This document shows, piece by piece, positions 1 to 11,440 of a stretch of DNA of 64,000 nucleotides (position 1 is the first letter of the stretch; each line of letters starts with the position of its first letter). The notes below the pieces were generated by a model. It had not been told where the DNA came from, did not search any database, and saw only the letters and a list, made by a program, of their open reading frames with translations. The translations under genes and the position numbers were made by a program. Origin of the DNA: Phoebastria nigripes (lineage: Eukaryota > Chordata > Aves > Procellariiformes > Diomedeidae); NCBI GenBank assembly GCA_035582835.1, contig JAYKAV010000500.1, forward strand, positions 1,255,726 to 1,319,725, given 5' to 3'.

Positions 1-524
1 AATGTAGCATTCTGTGATTTGACAAAGAATAATAGAACACATTGCTCATTGTTCGTTACTGTGCTGCTAATAAAAAGGAGTTCTAGTGCAGAAAACCAGG
101 CTGTTATTTATGAAGAATGCTTAATTTGCACAGTTAAAAATGCAAAATTGTTACAATGAGATGTTCTCTCTTTTGGATAGAAGACTTGGGCAGAACAAAT
201 GAAAATAGTCTTGTTGCTACAGATTTTGTCTAATAAAGAAGGATTTTTTTTTTAAAATGAGTAGTGTGGCTAGGCTGTATTTTATTGGGAGGAGCAGTCA
301 TCCAGGCAGCATGCTCTGACTCCTATCAAGAGGTGCCACTGGTGTTTTCCCTGATTATCGTCATCCGGATATCTCAATGGCATGATTTCATAATTGAAAA
401 CATTTATAAAGGTTGTTGGGCTTCATTTATCTAATGAAAAGCTGTTTATACAAAATAAACCACACATAAAGCCCTCTTGCTAATAAGGTTATTGCGATTC
501 ATTTTGGCAGCAACTCAGTTGTTG
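1..524. other. MVB12B intron, AT-rich stretch
   Basis: No coding exon was recognised. The stretch is AT-rich, with a short T-run near 245-253 and scattered TAAT and ATTTGC words, including an ATTTGCA at about 123. It lies upstream of the first recognisable MVB12B exon in the window, so it should be intron of that gene. Nothing more specific can be supported. Confidence 0.5.
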
Positions 525-970
525 GAGGAGGCGTCCCACTGCCTCGCTGTCCCGGCCGTGCCGCGCCGGGTCCCGGTGGCGGGCGCCCATCCCACGGGCA
601 TGCCATGGGCAGGGGTTCCTGCAGTGGCTCTCGGCCCTGACGGAGCAGGCGGGACGCCGCGATGGGCGTTCACGCACTGCCGCAGGTTTGTCCAGGAGTA
701 ACGTCGGGCCCCGGTTAATTTTGGTGTTGTGTCCCCTCCCTTGTCGTGCCGTGCCGCGGGCAGGTGTGAGGCGCTCCGCTTGGGCAGCGCTGCCGCCTTC
801 CTCCCAATGGAGGCTTGTGTGAGTTTGCTCAATTTTCCTCCCTTGGGCCAGCCCTGGGGCTGCAGCGCCTTCGCCAACAAGCAGCGGGCGGCCTCGCGGC
901 GCGAGGGTCCTGCTTGTCCCTTGGGCCGGGCTTCGTCCTGGGGTCTCTGCCGCCACGCTTAGACCTCCGT
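525..970. other. CpG-rich intronic patch
   Basis: The base composition switches abruptly from AT-rich to GC-rich, with frequent CpG, for example around 555-600 and 750-960. Overlapping open frames occur on both strands here, but they are what stop-poor GC-rich DNA produces by chance and resemble no known protein. It could be an orphan CpG island or simply a GC-rich isochore fragment. There is no TATA box, splice donor or other sign that decides. Confidence 0.35.
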
Positions 971-2400
971 GGAGGGGCTGAAGGGGCAGTCAGGGGCCGA
1001 GTCCAAGACTAATCTTTGCAAAGCAAAACAGCAAATGTTTAAAAAATGACCTGGTGGTTAATGGAATTAAAATCTGCAATTAAATTAGAAAAGTGGGGAT
1101 ACAGTAAATGGACTTTTATAAAGAGTGCTTATTTTTAACTCAATAGAAAAAAGACAAGTAATTAACTCAGCCATTAGAAAGCTCAAAATTTCTCCTGTCT
1201 CCCGTGGAACTAGAAAATTGTTTTGTGTATACGCTTACATATATACAAATAATATATATGGAGACGACTAATGGCATAAATCAGAAATGATTAGAAAATA
1301 TTTGTTCTAATGAAGTAATAATTTGGTAGTAATGCTTTTCATCAGTGTAGCTTAAGGCTACATTAAGTGGACAGACTTTATATGGATTCTCTAATTTTAA
1401 TCTTCAAAATGCTATCTAATGTCTCATTAAGACTTGCATATAATGTATCTTAAGTACAGTCATTAAATATAGTTTAGGGAGATTTATGTTCAGATATTGC
1501 TTAAAGATGTTTTAATAGGCCCATTTACTCTGATGATATTAATGAGCTCTTAACACATATTAAGCTTCTAAAACTAGTGGTATTCCTCTCGCAGTGAGCA
1601 AAACAACTTAGGAATTGTAAATGAATTGGATGCTCCAACAAGGCTCTTTTTCAACTGGCTCTTCAGACACCCTCTCCCATCTGTTTAGCTCTGTAAGCGT
1701 CAGGCTGTGTCCCCGCTCTGCTGCTGCGTGCTCCTCGAGCGTTCCTCTGACGTGCGATACCTGGGCCCCGGCAAGGTCGTTCAGACCTGCTCATCGTGCG
1801 TCGTCTCCTGGGCGTGCAAGGGCTTAGCAGGGGTTGCTGTTGCTCGTATAACCACATGTATGGTAAAAACTGCAGGTTGAGAATAGCTAGACCTGCGTAA
1901 ATATCTGTAACATGTTAGGCAAAGTTGGTTGTATATCTACTAAAATAAATAAATCGGATGCTTTAAGGAAAGAGCCAAATACAGTCGTGCTTTTAGATAA
2001 ATTCTGCTTTTTGATCATCTAAAGTTAAGATGCAAGAATTGTAATTATGATAATAAAAACTGTTCATTCCCCTATTGTCACTTTAGTTCCAACTCATAAA
2101 GTTATTGCAAACAAAATTCTCTGGTTTCATCACTCAGCTCTTCTTAAAAAATCCTTCTGAGTTCAGAGACTTTTATAATTACTAAATTGGTTTGTTAGAA
2201 GGAGATAATAGCAAATTTCTTCTTTTCATAATTGGACATTTCTTCCCTGTAGGCTAATGTATGCACGGCACTTGCATACACAATAAGCTGTGCTTTTGAA
2301 AAGCCATAACTAGCTAATAAGTGCTGTGGTGTCATCAGAGAGTAATGGCTTGCTGATTAGCATAATTAATGACAAATGGTGGTGCGGAGCGGGTGGATTG
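971..2400. promoter_or_regulatory. AT-rich, homeodomain-motif-rich intronic block (candidate conserved noncoding DNA)
   Basis: About 1.4 kb of low-GC, non-repetitive sequence with many TAAT/ATTA cores. These include TAATTA at 1159-1164, a further one near 2178, and another near 2364 (within ATAATTAATG). No exon or transposon was recognised. This texture is typical of conserved noncoding elements inside genes that neighbour developmental transcription factors, and MVB12B lies between PBX3 and LMX1B. That is inference: no alignment was possible, and AT-rich neutral DNA also contains such words. Confidence 0.3.
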
Positions 2401-2489
2401 GTTTAGCAAATGATGAATGTGCCGCAGCCGAGGCTGAGTCCTGCCAAGGCGGCCTGGCTGGCTGTCAGTGGCTGCTCCTCGGAAGGTAG

Positions 2490-2720
2490 GCCTCGTTAGT
2501 CACCGCCAGCCAGCCCCTCGCACCCGCCGCCGCTCCTTGGCAGCTCGGAAGCGCTGTGGAACGACCACGCACTGTCGCGGCTCCGCGCGGCGGCTCTCGG
2601 GCGCTCCTCTGCCTGGCCGGGCAGCGCGTCCCGGAGCGGGGCTCGCTGCTACTCCCCACCGCGCTTGGGGCTGGGGACCTTCGGCTGAGCGCTGCGGCAC
2701 CGGCCCAGCACCCACGGGAG
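2490..2720. other. CpG-rich intronic patch beside the octamer cluster
   Basis: A dense GC- and CpG-rich segment, with CpG especially frequent at 2540-2645, ends about 120 bp before the octamer/homeodomain cluster at 2839. Open frames on both strands are overlapping shadows and resemble nothing. CpG-rich DNA next to a motif-dense AT-rich element is a common layout of regulated enhancers or alternative promoters, but no transcription start or splice donor could be identified. Confidence 0.35.
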
Positions 2721-2838
2721 AGGAACTGTGCCCAGCCCGGTGTTCCTGTGGGCTGCAAATGGTCCTTGTCCTCTGAGGGCAGGAGAGAAGCTCCAGGCAG
2801 AAGTCCATGCTACGAGACGGGCACATTTATCTGTGACT

Positions 2839-3190
2839 TGATTAATCAGGGCTAATTTGCATTCGCAAATGAGACTGATAAAAATGGAGTTACCTTTTCA
2901 CCTTTAAGGGGGAGGAGGGATTATTTCTAGGTTGTCTCTTTTTTAAGTGATAAGCAACTCTTTTACTAATAAGGATGAAAATACTTAATTTGCATTAGCA
3001 AAAGAAGCTAATTATTATATAGTTAATTAGCATCTGGAAATGAGGATTATCTTAATTACAAAGCACAATTTCCTTAACAGCTACAAAACTGTAAGTTTGA
3101 TCTGTGTGGAGATTGGTGACTATTATTATGTAATTAGTGATCATATTAATGGTGTAGTGTATTTAGATATAATTTGCATATGCAAATGAA
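2839..3190. promoter_or_regulatory. Candidate enhancer: three inverted-octamer (POU) sites with TAATTA sites
   Basis: Three inverted repeats share the layout ATTTGC-N4-GCAAA(T): 2855-2870 (spacer ATTC), 2988-3003 (spacer ATTA, last base A instead of T) and 3172-3187 (spacer ATAT, a full 16-bp palindrome). ATTTGCAT is the POU-family octamer, so each site could seat two POU proteins or a dimer. Between them lie TAATTA homeodomain cores at 3009, 3024, 3053 and 3131. TGATTAATCA at 2839-2848 is a 10-bp palindrome carrying the PBX/HOX-like core TGATTAAT. Motif presence is directly visible. Enhancer function is inferred. Likely targets would be MVB12B itself or the flanking genes PBX3 and LMX1B. Confidence 0.5.
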
Positions 3191-3250
3191 ATTTACCTGA
3201 TAGAAATATGTGGCTCCACTAATGACTCTGAGCACTTAAAAATTAAATTA

Positions 3251-6200
3251 CATTAGGAGATCTGGATCCTGAGTTGCTGTGCAGTGGCACAGTGGATCTC
3301 CTCCTGCAGAAGAGCTTTTGGCTCTGTGGGGCCATGGCTCCGTGGTCCGGCTGTTGGGAGGACAAGGAGACCTCCCCCCATCTTTTCGGTTCCCCAAACC
3401 TCAGTGTTAGGTACAGCCTCCTGCAGCTGGGCAGTATCTCGTGCAGCACGGCCATCAGCCTTGCTGTACTGCCATCCTCTCCTGCGCTGAAGACCTCAGC
3501 TTTGGGTCCTTGTCAAGGCTCTTTTGGCTCGGTAAGTATTGCATCACTGGATGGTGGGAGCACATGTTCTGTGCATCACTGAGCTCCCAGGCAGGAGGTG
3601 GGAGTCCCGCGTCCTTTGTAGCCGTGCTCGTGACGAGTTTCTGCTTTCCATTCATGTTTAGGGGTGCCCGTGGTATGGAGAGCATGGTGCTTTCAGGACA
3701 GCTGATCCGTCTTCTTTCCCCTGCTTATATTGGAAGCAAAAAGCTGCCTGTGTGTTTAAAAAAAACTAAAGTCCTTTAAAACAAAACCACATTAAGAGAG
3801 GGTGCTGTGCACCCTTATCTCCTCAGGGAGCCCTGTGGGACAGATGTTGGTTGCCCAGTGCACAGCTGGAGATTGCGCAGTGCTGGTGCTGGGTAGGATC
3901 GCAGCCGTCGTTGCAAGTGTGAGCATCTGCCACTGCCCTGTGACCTGGCCCCCATCCAGAGAGGTTTTCAAGTCGGGGAGCCCAGTACCCTCGTGGTGAC
4001 AATGTCCCTGCCTCTGTTGTACAAAATCGCATCTCCGTAGGTGTCTCAGCAAAGGAGAATCAAAGCTTCCAGGGCCAGATATTGTAACAAAATGCAGTGT
4101 GTTTCTTTAATATACCCTGCTCCTAACCTGCAGTACTAAAATGACTGAAGTGCAAAAAATACCAGTGCTGGAAGGAAGCAGCCGTTACCCAACAGGATGT
4201 TTCTCTCATCAAGAGGGAGAAATTTACAGCTGCCGGCCGGGGAACACTGCAGCTATTGTGGGTGCTTCCTGAGATGCTTTTTGCAACTGCTTGCTCCAGC
4301 CCGAGTCCTGCCTGCCTGCGCCTCCCTGCCTCTCTGCGGCAGACAGACAATACATGTTTAATGACTTCCAAGGAGTCTGTCTATCATTACAGCTAGAGCT
4401 GAAAGTAATTGAAAAGCATCTGTGTTTCTCTTCAGCGNGGCGGCCTGTGCGCGGAGGCTGGAAGAGTGCCTCCACTTCGCCTCCTTGTCCTCGAGCGGGA
4501 CCTGCCCTGGCTCTGCCGCAACCCCGCACAAGTGCCCTGTTTTGTATCTGCTCTGGTCTAATTAATTAAGGGTTGTTGCTTGGAAGTAGCACATGCTTAG
4601 GTGTGATCTTTGAAGTTTAGTGTGGTGCAGAGACTTCAAAGGGGACATTTTATTAAAAAATAATAAAATCAAGAGCTCCTAAACACTTGCAATTTGAAGA
4701 GCTTGTTTGAAGTCTCTCCATGTTCTCTGGTGCTGATACAGCCGCAGCGCTGAGGTACTACTTAGCCGTCACCATGCAGTACTTAACCTTCACTTTATTT
4801 AAAAAAGAAAATAATCAAAACCAGGAGTATTTTCTCAAGTGTTTTCATAGCTTGATCTAGCAGTAAAGAACTAATTGTGCCATGTCGTGAGCTATGCAGG
4901 AAACAGAGAAAATCAAGGCTGACAATCAAATTAGCAAAAATGAAAATTTAGTCCAGGTCTGGTTTTTTAATCAAAGTCATTTCAAGACGAACAGGAAAAC
5001 TGTAAACCTTTCCTATCGCAGAGGTTTCCTTCCACAGCCCGGGAGGCCCCTGCTCTCCCACTCACCGCTCCAAGCATCATGTGGTTTGGTGCTGCCGCTG
5101 TCCCATGGCTTGGCTCAGGCCTGGACACCGGGCACAGGGCTGGGGCATTCCCAGCCGGGCCATGCTACTGCATCCTTGCTCCCCTGNGACAGCTCCCTGG
5201 TGCAAGCTCCTGCTCCCGCCGGGAGCTGCAGGACCAGCAGCGCCGCTGCCCCTGGAGCTGGGCGCGGTGCTCCGGGACTGTCTCGGGAGCTTGGGCTTGT
5301 GCCTTGGTCCGGTGGAGCTGAACAAGTGGAGAGGTGGCAGGCTGAGCCCTGCACCCCTGCCCGCAGGCTGGCCAGGGCCTGCTGGAGGCACCTGCAGGGC
5401 TGGGTGTGGGGGCAGAGCCCATGCAGTGCTGCCAGCCGAGCCTGCGGCACCGATCGCTCGAGTGGAGCATGGGACCATCCCGGCCGTTCTGGTCTCCTCT
5501 CGTCAGCACGTTTGACTAACAAGGGGCCGCGCAGGGCCGGCAACCCGCTGATCCCCTCAGCACAGCCGGCAACGGCGGCCCTTGCGGGAACAGCACAGAT
5601 GGTGAGCCTGAGCGACAACATAAACTACAATATGTCTTGGAGCCACTGCCACTCTGCGGCTGGTTTGTCGTGTCATGGCGATCTGCTGGGCTGGGGGCAG
5701 CTCTGTGTTCCCTTGCTGCTCGTCCGAGGGGTCCCTTACTGTGGGGCTGCTCTGGGTAGGCTGAAAAGGGACTGGAGAGGAGCCAGAGGAAATGGGGTCA
5801 ATGTCTTAATATTTGGGTACTTTTCTTTATTAAATAAAGAAGTGTGAGCATTTTGGGGCGGTGCCTGCAGCCGGGGAGCGCAGCCTAGGGCGGTCGCAGC
5901 ATTCCCGATTGCAGCCGGCTTGGCAGGAGCTCGCAGGAGAGTTTGCTTTTGTTTTCCCCCTGAGGTTTTGCTATCATTAGTGATTTGGAAATGCAGAGTG
6001 GTGGTGTTCCATCTGGGACTTGGTGCACGGTAGCACAGAGAGCGCACACACATGTTTACTATTCAGCCTGCTATTTAAATTACTGTGTACAGAAATACAG
6101 AAGTGGGAGGCTTAGCTGTACATTATGGAGAACGTGGTTTATTTTGAAAAGCTTGCATCCTTCTCTTGATGCGTTGCAGACTGTTGTAAAACATTTTTTC

Positions 6201-7140
6201 CATACTTCTGAATTACTTCCCCCTATNCTGAGATCACATAACATGCCTGGGTTCATGCAGGTGTCCTGTGCCGTCCTCCACGCACAGGTGTAAAGGCTCA
6301 GGTGTGCAGAGCTTGCGGCGGGGTGCTCGGTGGGAAGCAGAGGGGCACGAACAGGAGCCAGAGCTGTGTGCGTGCTGGGTGCGTGGGCATGTCAGGGTGG
6401 CTGTGGCGGGCAGGCAGGGGCTGGGAGGGGGCATGGAGGGTGGGATGTCCTGGTCCTTGCCTGACCAGCCTGCCCTGGCCAGCGCAGCNCTGTCCCACCA
6501 GCTCCCCACGGCTGGTCAGCTGAGCCAGGTAGCAGCANGAGTCCTGGCGTGCTGGCTGGCTGGGAAGGGCCGTGCCGCTGGCAGGAGCAGCCTCACTGGG
6601 CGGGCGGGCATTGGACCCCGCAGCCTGCGTGCCCTGCAAGGGCTTGGGAAGTCCCTGTCCTGTTCCTTGGAAAGCCATCAGCCTAGCGCTGTCACCCCGA
6701 GTTAACAGTCACGACTGTAGAGAGCGGGTGTTGCCCGGTGGAAAGCCGTCTCCGTCTCCTGTGGGTGACTCCGTGGCTGCGTCACAGCCTCACCCCACGT
6801 AGGGCTCAGCTTCTGATGGCAAGAGCCATCCCTTGCCCTCCTCAGCCTGGGGGACAGGACTGCATGGGGGTTGTGCATTCTTGCTTGTGTGGAAATGGCG
6901 TTCGAAGGGCCCTCCCTTGAGCTGGGGTGCCCTCCCGCCCACACCCGGCTGGGCTGTGCGCTGCGGGGGCAGCAAGCTCTTCTGGTGGCTGCCCGTGGTG
7001 TCCATGCAGAACGGGGGCTTGCGTGTCCCTCCAGTCTAACCGTGGCTTCCCTTGGCGNGTGCGTGCAGCCACCCAGTCCAAGCGCTGCCGTGCCCACACT
7101 CTCTGCCAGCCCCCTGGTTCTTACCCGCTTCCAAGTTCCT
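3251..7140. other. MVB12B intron, mixed composition, no exon recognised
   Basis: Alternating moderate and GC-rich sequence. A tandem TAATTAATTAA is at 4559-4569. GC-rich blocks at about 5040-5620 and 6290-7100 hold long open frames on both strands (the longest is + 4894-5847), which I treat as chance. Single ambiguous bases occur at 4438, 5187, 6227, 6489, 6538 and 7058. None of the open frames resembles MVB12B, so the preceding MVB12B exon is probably upstream of the window. Confidence 0.5.
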
Positions 7141-8720
7141 CTGGTGTCATTCAGCTGAAAATTAAGTTTTCTCTGAAGAGGTGAGCTTTGCTGGTTTTAT
7201 GGTATTGCTGTAGGCTGGTTTGTGATATATTCATCTTGGTAAAATATAAACTGCTAGCATTTCAGGTCTGGGGAAAATCTGAAGACTTTTGGAGTATTAC
7301 AGAAAGCTCTTTCTACAATCTAAGATCATTTAAATTTTAAAGGTGGCAATAGTACATTCAGTGTTGGGGTTTTTTTGTTGGTTTGGATTAGCAATGCTTA
7401 GTTTTCAAAGTCATGCAGGAAAATGTTTTGCAAGGGATTTATTTAAATATTCTTAATATCAGCAGTTGAAAATTCAAGTGTAAAACGCCATGCAAAAATA
7501 GCAATAAAGAAATCCAAAGCTATAAAAGCCTATGGTGAGAATTTAAATGCAGAAACAGCTGTTATTTCCTTGGGAGTTGAGGTATATAAACTCTTCCATG
7601 GCTGTGCATCCCCACAATAGTGGTGTGAAGAATTAGTGCTCACTGCAGTGTGCAAACTGAACCCGCCAAGCACTGAGGCAGCTATTCATCTATACCCAGG
7701 AGCTAAATATGACAATGTTAGCATTTTTCATTTCCCTGACGTTACCATTAATAAAGCAATGATCCAAAAGAAGCTTTGCTGAGTCTGTTCTTTATGCTTC
7801 CATCACTCACAACTAGATAATTTCACACAGGATCGTTTTTAAATTAAATGACGATAAAAGCGCTCTGCTGTCCTGTGTTCACTAGTTCATAGAAGTCTAT
7901 CAAGTCATTAATGTGTCATGACAAACTGCTAGTTGGATACAAGAGTAATTAATTATTTGCATAAATAACAGGTTGAACTTCGTGCTTTGAACTGCAATGA
8001 CATATGCGTCACATCATGGACATCTTAGAACCTCTTGCAGAGAGTTCATGGGAGGGGTGAAAGCTGAGCCGGCCATGTGTGCAGTCCCATCCTCACGTGC
8101 TTCAAACGGCCAGGAGCTTGGCTTGAGTTTTGATGCTTTTTGTGTTCCTAAGTTCTTCCTTAATGACTGTTTCAAGAAAGCATCTGATCATTGGAGATTT
8201 CAGTGAACAATTATACAGATTTTCATAATCACCATTAATCACCACATATTTTTCAAGATAATTACAGCAATTGTTATTTAGATTCCTCTTTTGTGTGTGC
8301 ATTGTAGAAAAGAACAAGTGCTTATTACGCTGGGTAGTGTAGAGAACTATGGTCTGAAGTTCTTTGTCATCCAGAAACTCATTATGTTAGCTGATGCTGC
8401 CTGTGAAAGTTCGTCAGCATGTTTAAATTAGGGTAGCATTGGCAGGTCTGATTATTTAAATCTGGTAGCTTTGCTAAAAATATAGTTATTCAAGAAAGAT
8501 GAATTACTAATTTGACAACTGAGATTTACTTGGCGTCTACAGCACAGAAGGCAGCATCTATCGTGTGCTTAGAGGAGGGTGACAATACTTTTTCAGATTA
8601 AAGAGAGAATTTCTAAGCGAGCTAACAAGTTATATTTATAGAGCACAGTTTTGTGGCCTGCCCTTTAAAGGCTGAGAGTAAATCTTAGTAAATTATAATG
8701 AAGAAGTAGCCACCAGTTAA
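7141..8720. promoter_or_regulatory. AT-rich intronic block with a homeodomain-octamer composite
   Basis: About 1.6 kb of AT-rich, non-repetitive DNA without a recognisable exon. Its best motif is at 7946-7962, where TAATTAATTA runs directly into the octamer ATTTGCAT, sharing one base. This is the same pairing of motif types seen at 2839-3190 about 5 kb upstream. A role as a conserved noncoding or enhancer element is plausible from the texture and location, but is not shown by the sequence alone. Confidence 0.3.
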
Positions 8721-11120
8721 AAGTTGATCGTTTTCAGTGGTCCTGCACAGACTAAGGGGGTGGCTCCGGTGCCCTTTTGGGTGCCCTGCTCACCGGAGGG
8801 GTCCGGCCTCCTCCTGGCTGCTGTCGGGGATTCACGGGGACGCCGTCCTTTGGGGTTTGGTTTTAGGAGCGCAGTTCTGGCTGCTGGCTCCTTTCGATTC
8901 TTTTATCTAATTGCAGTGACTGAGCCAATTGGATGTGACCCCCAGGGAGGAGCTGCTTCTGGGAGACAGCAAACAGCCATTGAAAACATTTTTCTTTCTG
9001 AAATCCCTTTCTATTTTGTTCCATTTTGAGGGAGAAGAGTGCAGGCACCTCCCTAATCTGTTGCAGATGCTGTGGGTGTAGTTGCATGGGGAGAACCTGC
9101 TGCCTCCTGGATTCAGCCCCTTGGTGCCGGGCCCCAGTGCCGCAGGTGTCCTCCCAGCGGGTGAGGCTCTGCGGGCGAGCGGCGATTCCACGTGCGGGGC
9201 CAGAAGCCGCGACCGCCCAAGGGTTGCGGCTGCCTCAGGAGGTGCCGGTGGAGGTGGTGTTCCTGCTGGCCCTGCCGCTGGCCCCGCTCGGAGCAGTGCA
9301 GGGCAGGAGGCACTTTGCCTACCTGTGCAAGGAGACTTTAAGTGAAACATGCAAGGTGCAAATGTTTTATGGGTCTTTAAAAATATTTTAAAGTTACAAC
9401 CTTTTGAAGATGTTAAAACCTACGTGGGTCAATGCATGAGCTTACTCATGTGGTGGTATGAGTGACGCTACTGGTGGTAATGCTGTAAGGAAGGGAGCTT
9501 GCCCACCTTTTTTGTTCTGAATCAGTATGTGTTGCCTTTGGAGAGAGCTGTACTTTATCATTCACCAGCACCAATTGCTTTTATCCCTTTGTGTTACCAT
9601 CTGCTGGTCTCAAACGTGGCACAAATCGACATCGAGGAGCGTTGAATAGCTCTTGACCAGACTAAAACAAGAACTGCAGCTCCAGGCCAAAGCCTGGCTG
9701 GTAAGTCTTGATGCTGCCCATGAAAATGGTAACACCGGGCAGAATCTCAGCACAGCACTTTGCTCATCAGAGACTGCCAGGAATGCTTCAAAAGCAACGG
9801 GGGAAAAAAAAAAGAAAAAGGGAGGAATCAAGAGGCTGATGATGATGTTTATTTACAGCACAACATCAGAACAAGGGACATGGAATTAAAAGGCTCCTAC
9901 AGTTCTGGTTTCATTTAATTTTATTAGGAAATTAACTGGCTGCTGTAAACGGCAGTTGCACACTGTCTCGCGGTGCACAGCGGGAGTGATGGCACCCATG
10001 CCCAGACCCCGGTGCTGGACACCCCAGCAGACTGTGGCGCAGCGATGGGAGCTCTTTCCTGCCTATTGCTGGAGATGCTCGGCCCTGGAGATCACTTCCT
10101 GTGGTTACCTCCTTCCCTCTTCTGCAAGTCTCGGTGAGCTGGTGTGCGGTGGGGGAGTTCTTTTAAGGGCTCAACCCACATGAGCTCCGAGTGTGAGCTT
10201 GCACATGTGCAGCCCCATCACAGCAGCATTGCTGCTCATGCTGCACTCCACCTGGGAAACACGGAGAGGTGGGCCCTGTGCGGGGAGAGGGCGTCTGCTG
10301 CAGCCAGGCACACGCTGCCGAACCAGCGGTGATGGAGCCGGGGCTGCCCTGGGAGCAGTGCACTGCAGAGCGCTGGGAGGGACCGGTGCTGCAGCCTGGC
10401 CTTAGGAGAGCACTCGGCCCCGTCGCGGTGAGGGGCTGTGCGGTGGGCAGGGATGCACGGTGCCGAACCTCCCCGGTAAATCACTGCAAACAAGCATTGC
10501 TGCAGCTGGGGTTTTGTTCAAAGCAGCATGGTGCACGGGACCCCTGCAGAGCACGCTCTACACATCGCGTGACACAGCCTTGTCCACAAGATACAAAAGC
10601 TAACATTAACGTGAGATGGTTCAATGTTGCGGTGGAACAAATTGTCACGGCATTTGTTAATCTTCCTGGATTTGGATTTACACTCCTAAAAGAAAGCTGG
10701 GTGCCTCACCCTTGAAGTCCTCGTGAACATGAAAAAACCCTTCTCAGGCAGCAGTAGCTTTGAATCTCTCTCTTCCTGTGGCCAGCGCTGCGGGATGGCG
10801 GGCAGCACCTCCGAGGGCAAGGTGGGGGACGCGGGGGTGTCCTTCCTCCGAAGCATTTGCTTTGTCCGGGGCCATCGTTCAGCCTGGAAGCAGAGGTGAG
10901 GGACGAGTGTGGGGGTCCTGACCATCTGCCTGCAGCCTCTTACGCACCCAAACAGCTCCCGCCTGCAGGCTGGCGCCGTGGGCTCCCGGGGCCCCGCCGA
11001 GCCATGGGGCGAAGGGGCGAAGGCTGCCGCCCTCCCGGCACTGGGGGAGGCGGCCAGCTGTGGCAGCCTGATGCTTTATTTCCGTACAGTTTCCTGAATT
11101 CGTGGGTATTTAAATCCTCG
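8721..11120. other. MVB12B intron, GC-rich to mixed, no exon recognised
   Basis: GC-rich patches at 8750-8850, 9110-9310 and 9960-11080 alternate with more neutral DNA. An A-rich purine tract lies at about 9800-9826. A short frame ending in a good splice donor (CTG|GTAAGT, about 9697-9705) was inspected, but its translation is not MVB12B-like and no matching acceptor is evident. I see no supported gene, repeat or RNA here. Confidence 0.45.
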
Positions 11121-11440
11121 TGACTCCTAGTGCCTGGCTGTGAAAAGAGCCACTGAATGAGTGTGGTGTTTTCCGATTTCTTCCTTTAATGTATTTTACC
11201 AGCAGCCTAGCGACAGGCCTGACACGGCGGCTCCTGTGCACGCTCCTGCGCTTTGGGAGTGCAGCATTAATAACACACTTCCATGCATCATGCCATTTTT
11301 AAGCATGATCGTTATGATAAAGGGCATATACTTAATTACAGGCCTGCTTAATTACAGCTCTGTTGAAGCTCGTTTGTTTAGGAGAGTGCTAATTGCGCTG
11401 CTGAGCCTTTGGCACACCCTGCTTTCATCTGCTGCTTTGC
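11121..11440. promoter_or_regulatory. Intronic block with tandem CTTAATTACAG homeodomain sites
   Basis: CTTAATTACAG occurs twice, at 11331-11341 and 11347-11357, with a 16-bp period, inside AT-leaning unique sequence flanked by GC-rich DNA. A further TAATTG core follows at about 11388. Two identical sites one and a half helical turns apart suggest paired homeodomain binding. The small open frame covering this region (11161-11610) has no recognisable similarity and is not called a gene. Confidence 0.35.

Noticed and set aside
4894..5847. 317-codon open frame on the + strand
   Set aside because: Mostly within GC-rich, stop-poor DNA, crossed by long frames on the other strand. The translation is compositionally biased, contains an N and resembles no known protein. 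It lies inside an MVB12B intron.
9660..9705. Possible extra exon ending at a GTAAGT donor
   Set aside because: The translation does not match MVB12B, no good acceptor is paired with it, and GTAAGT occurs often by chance.
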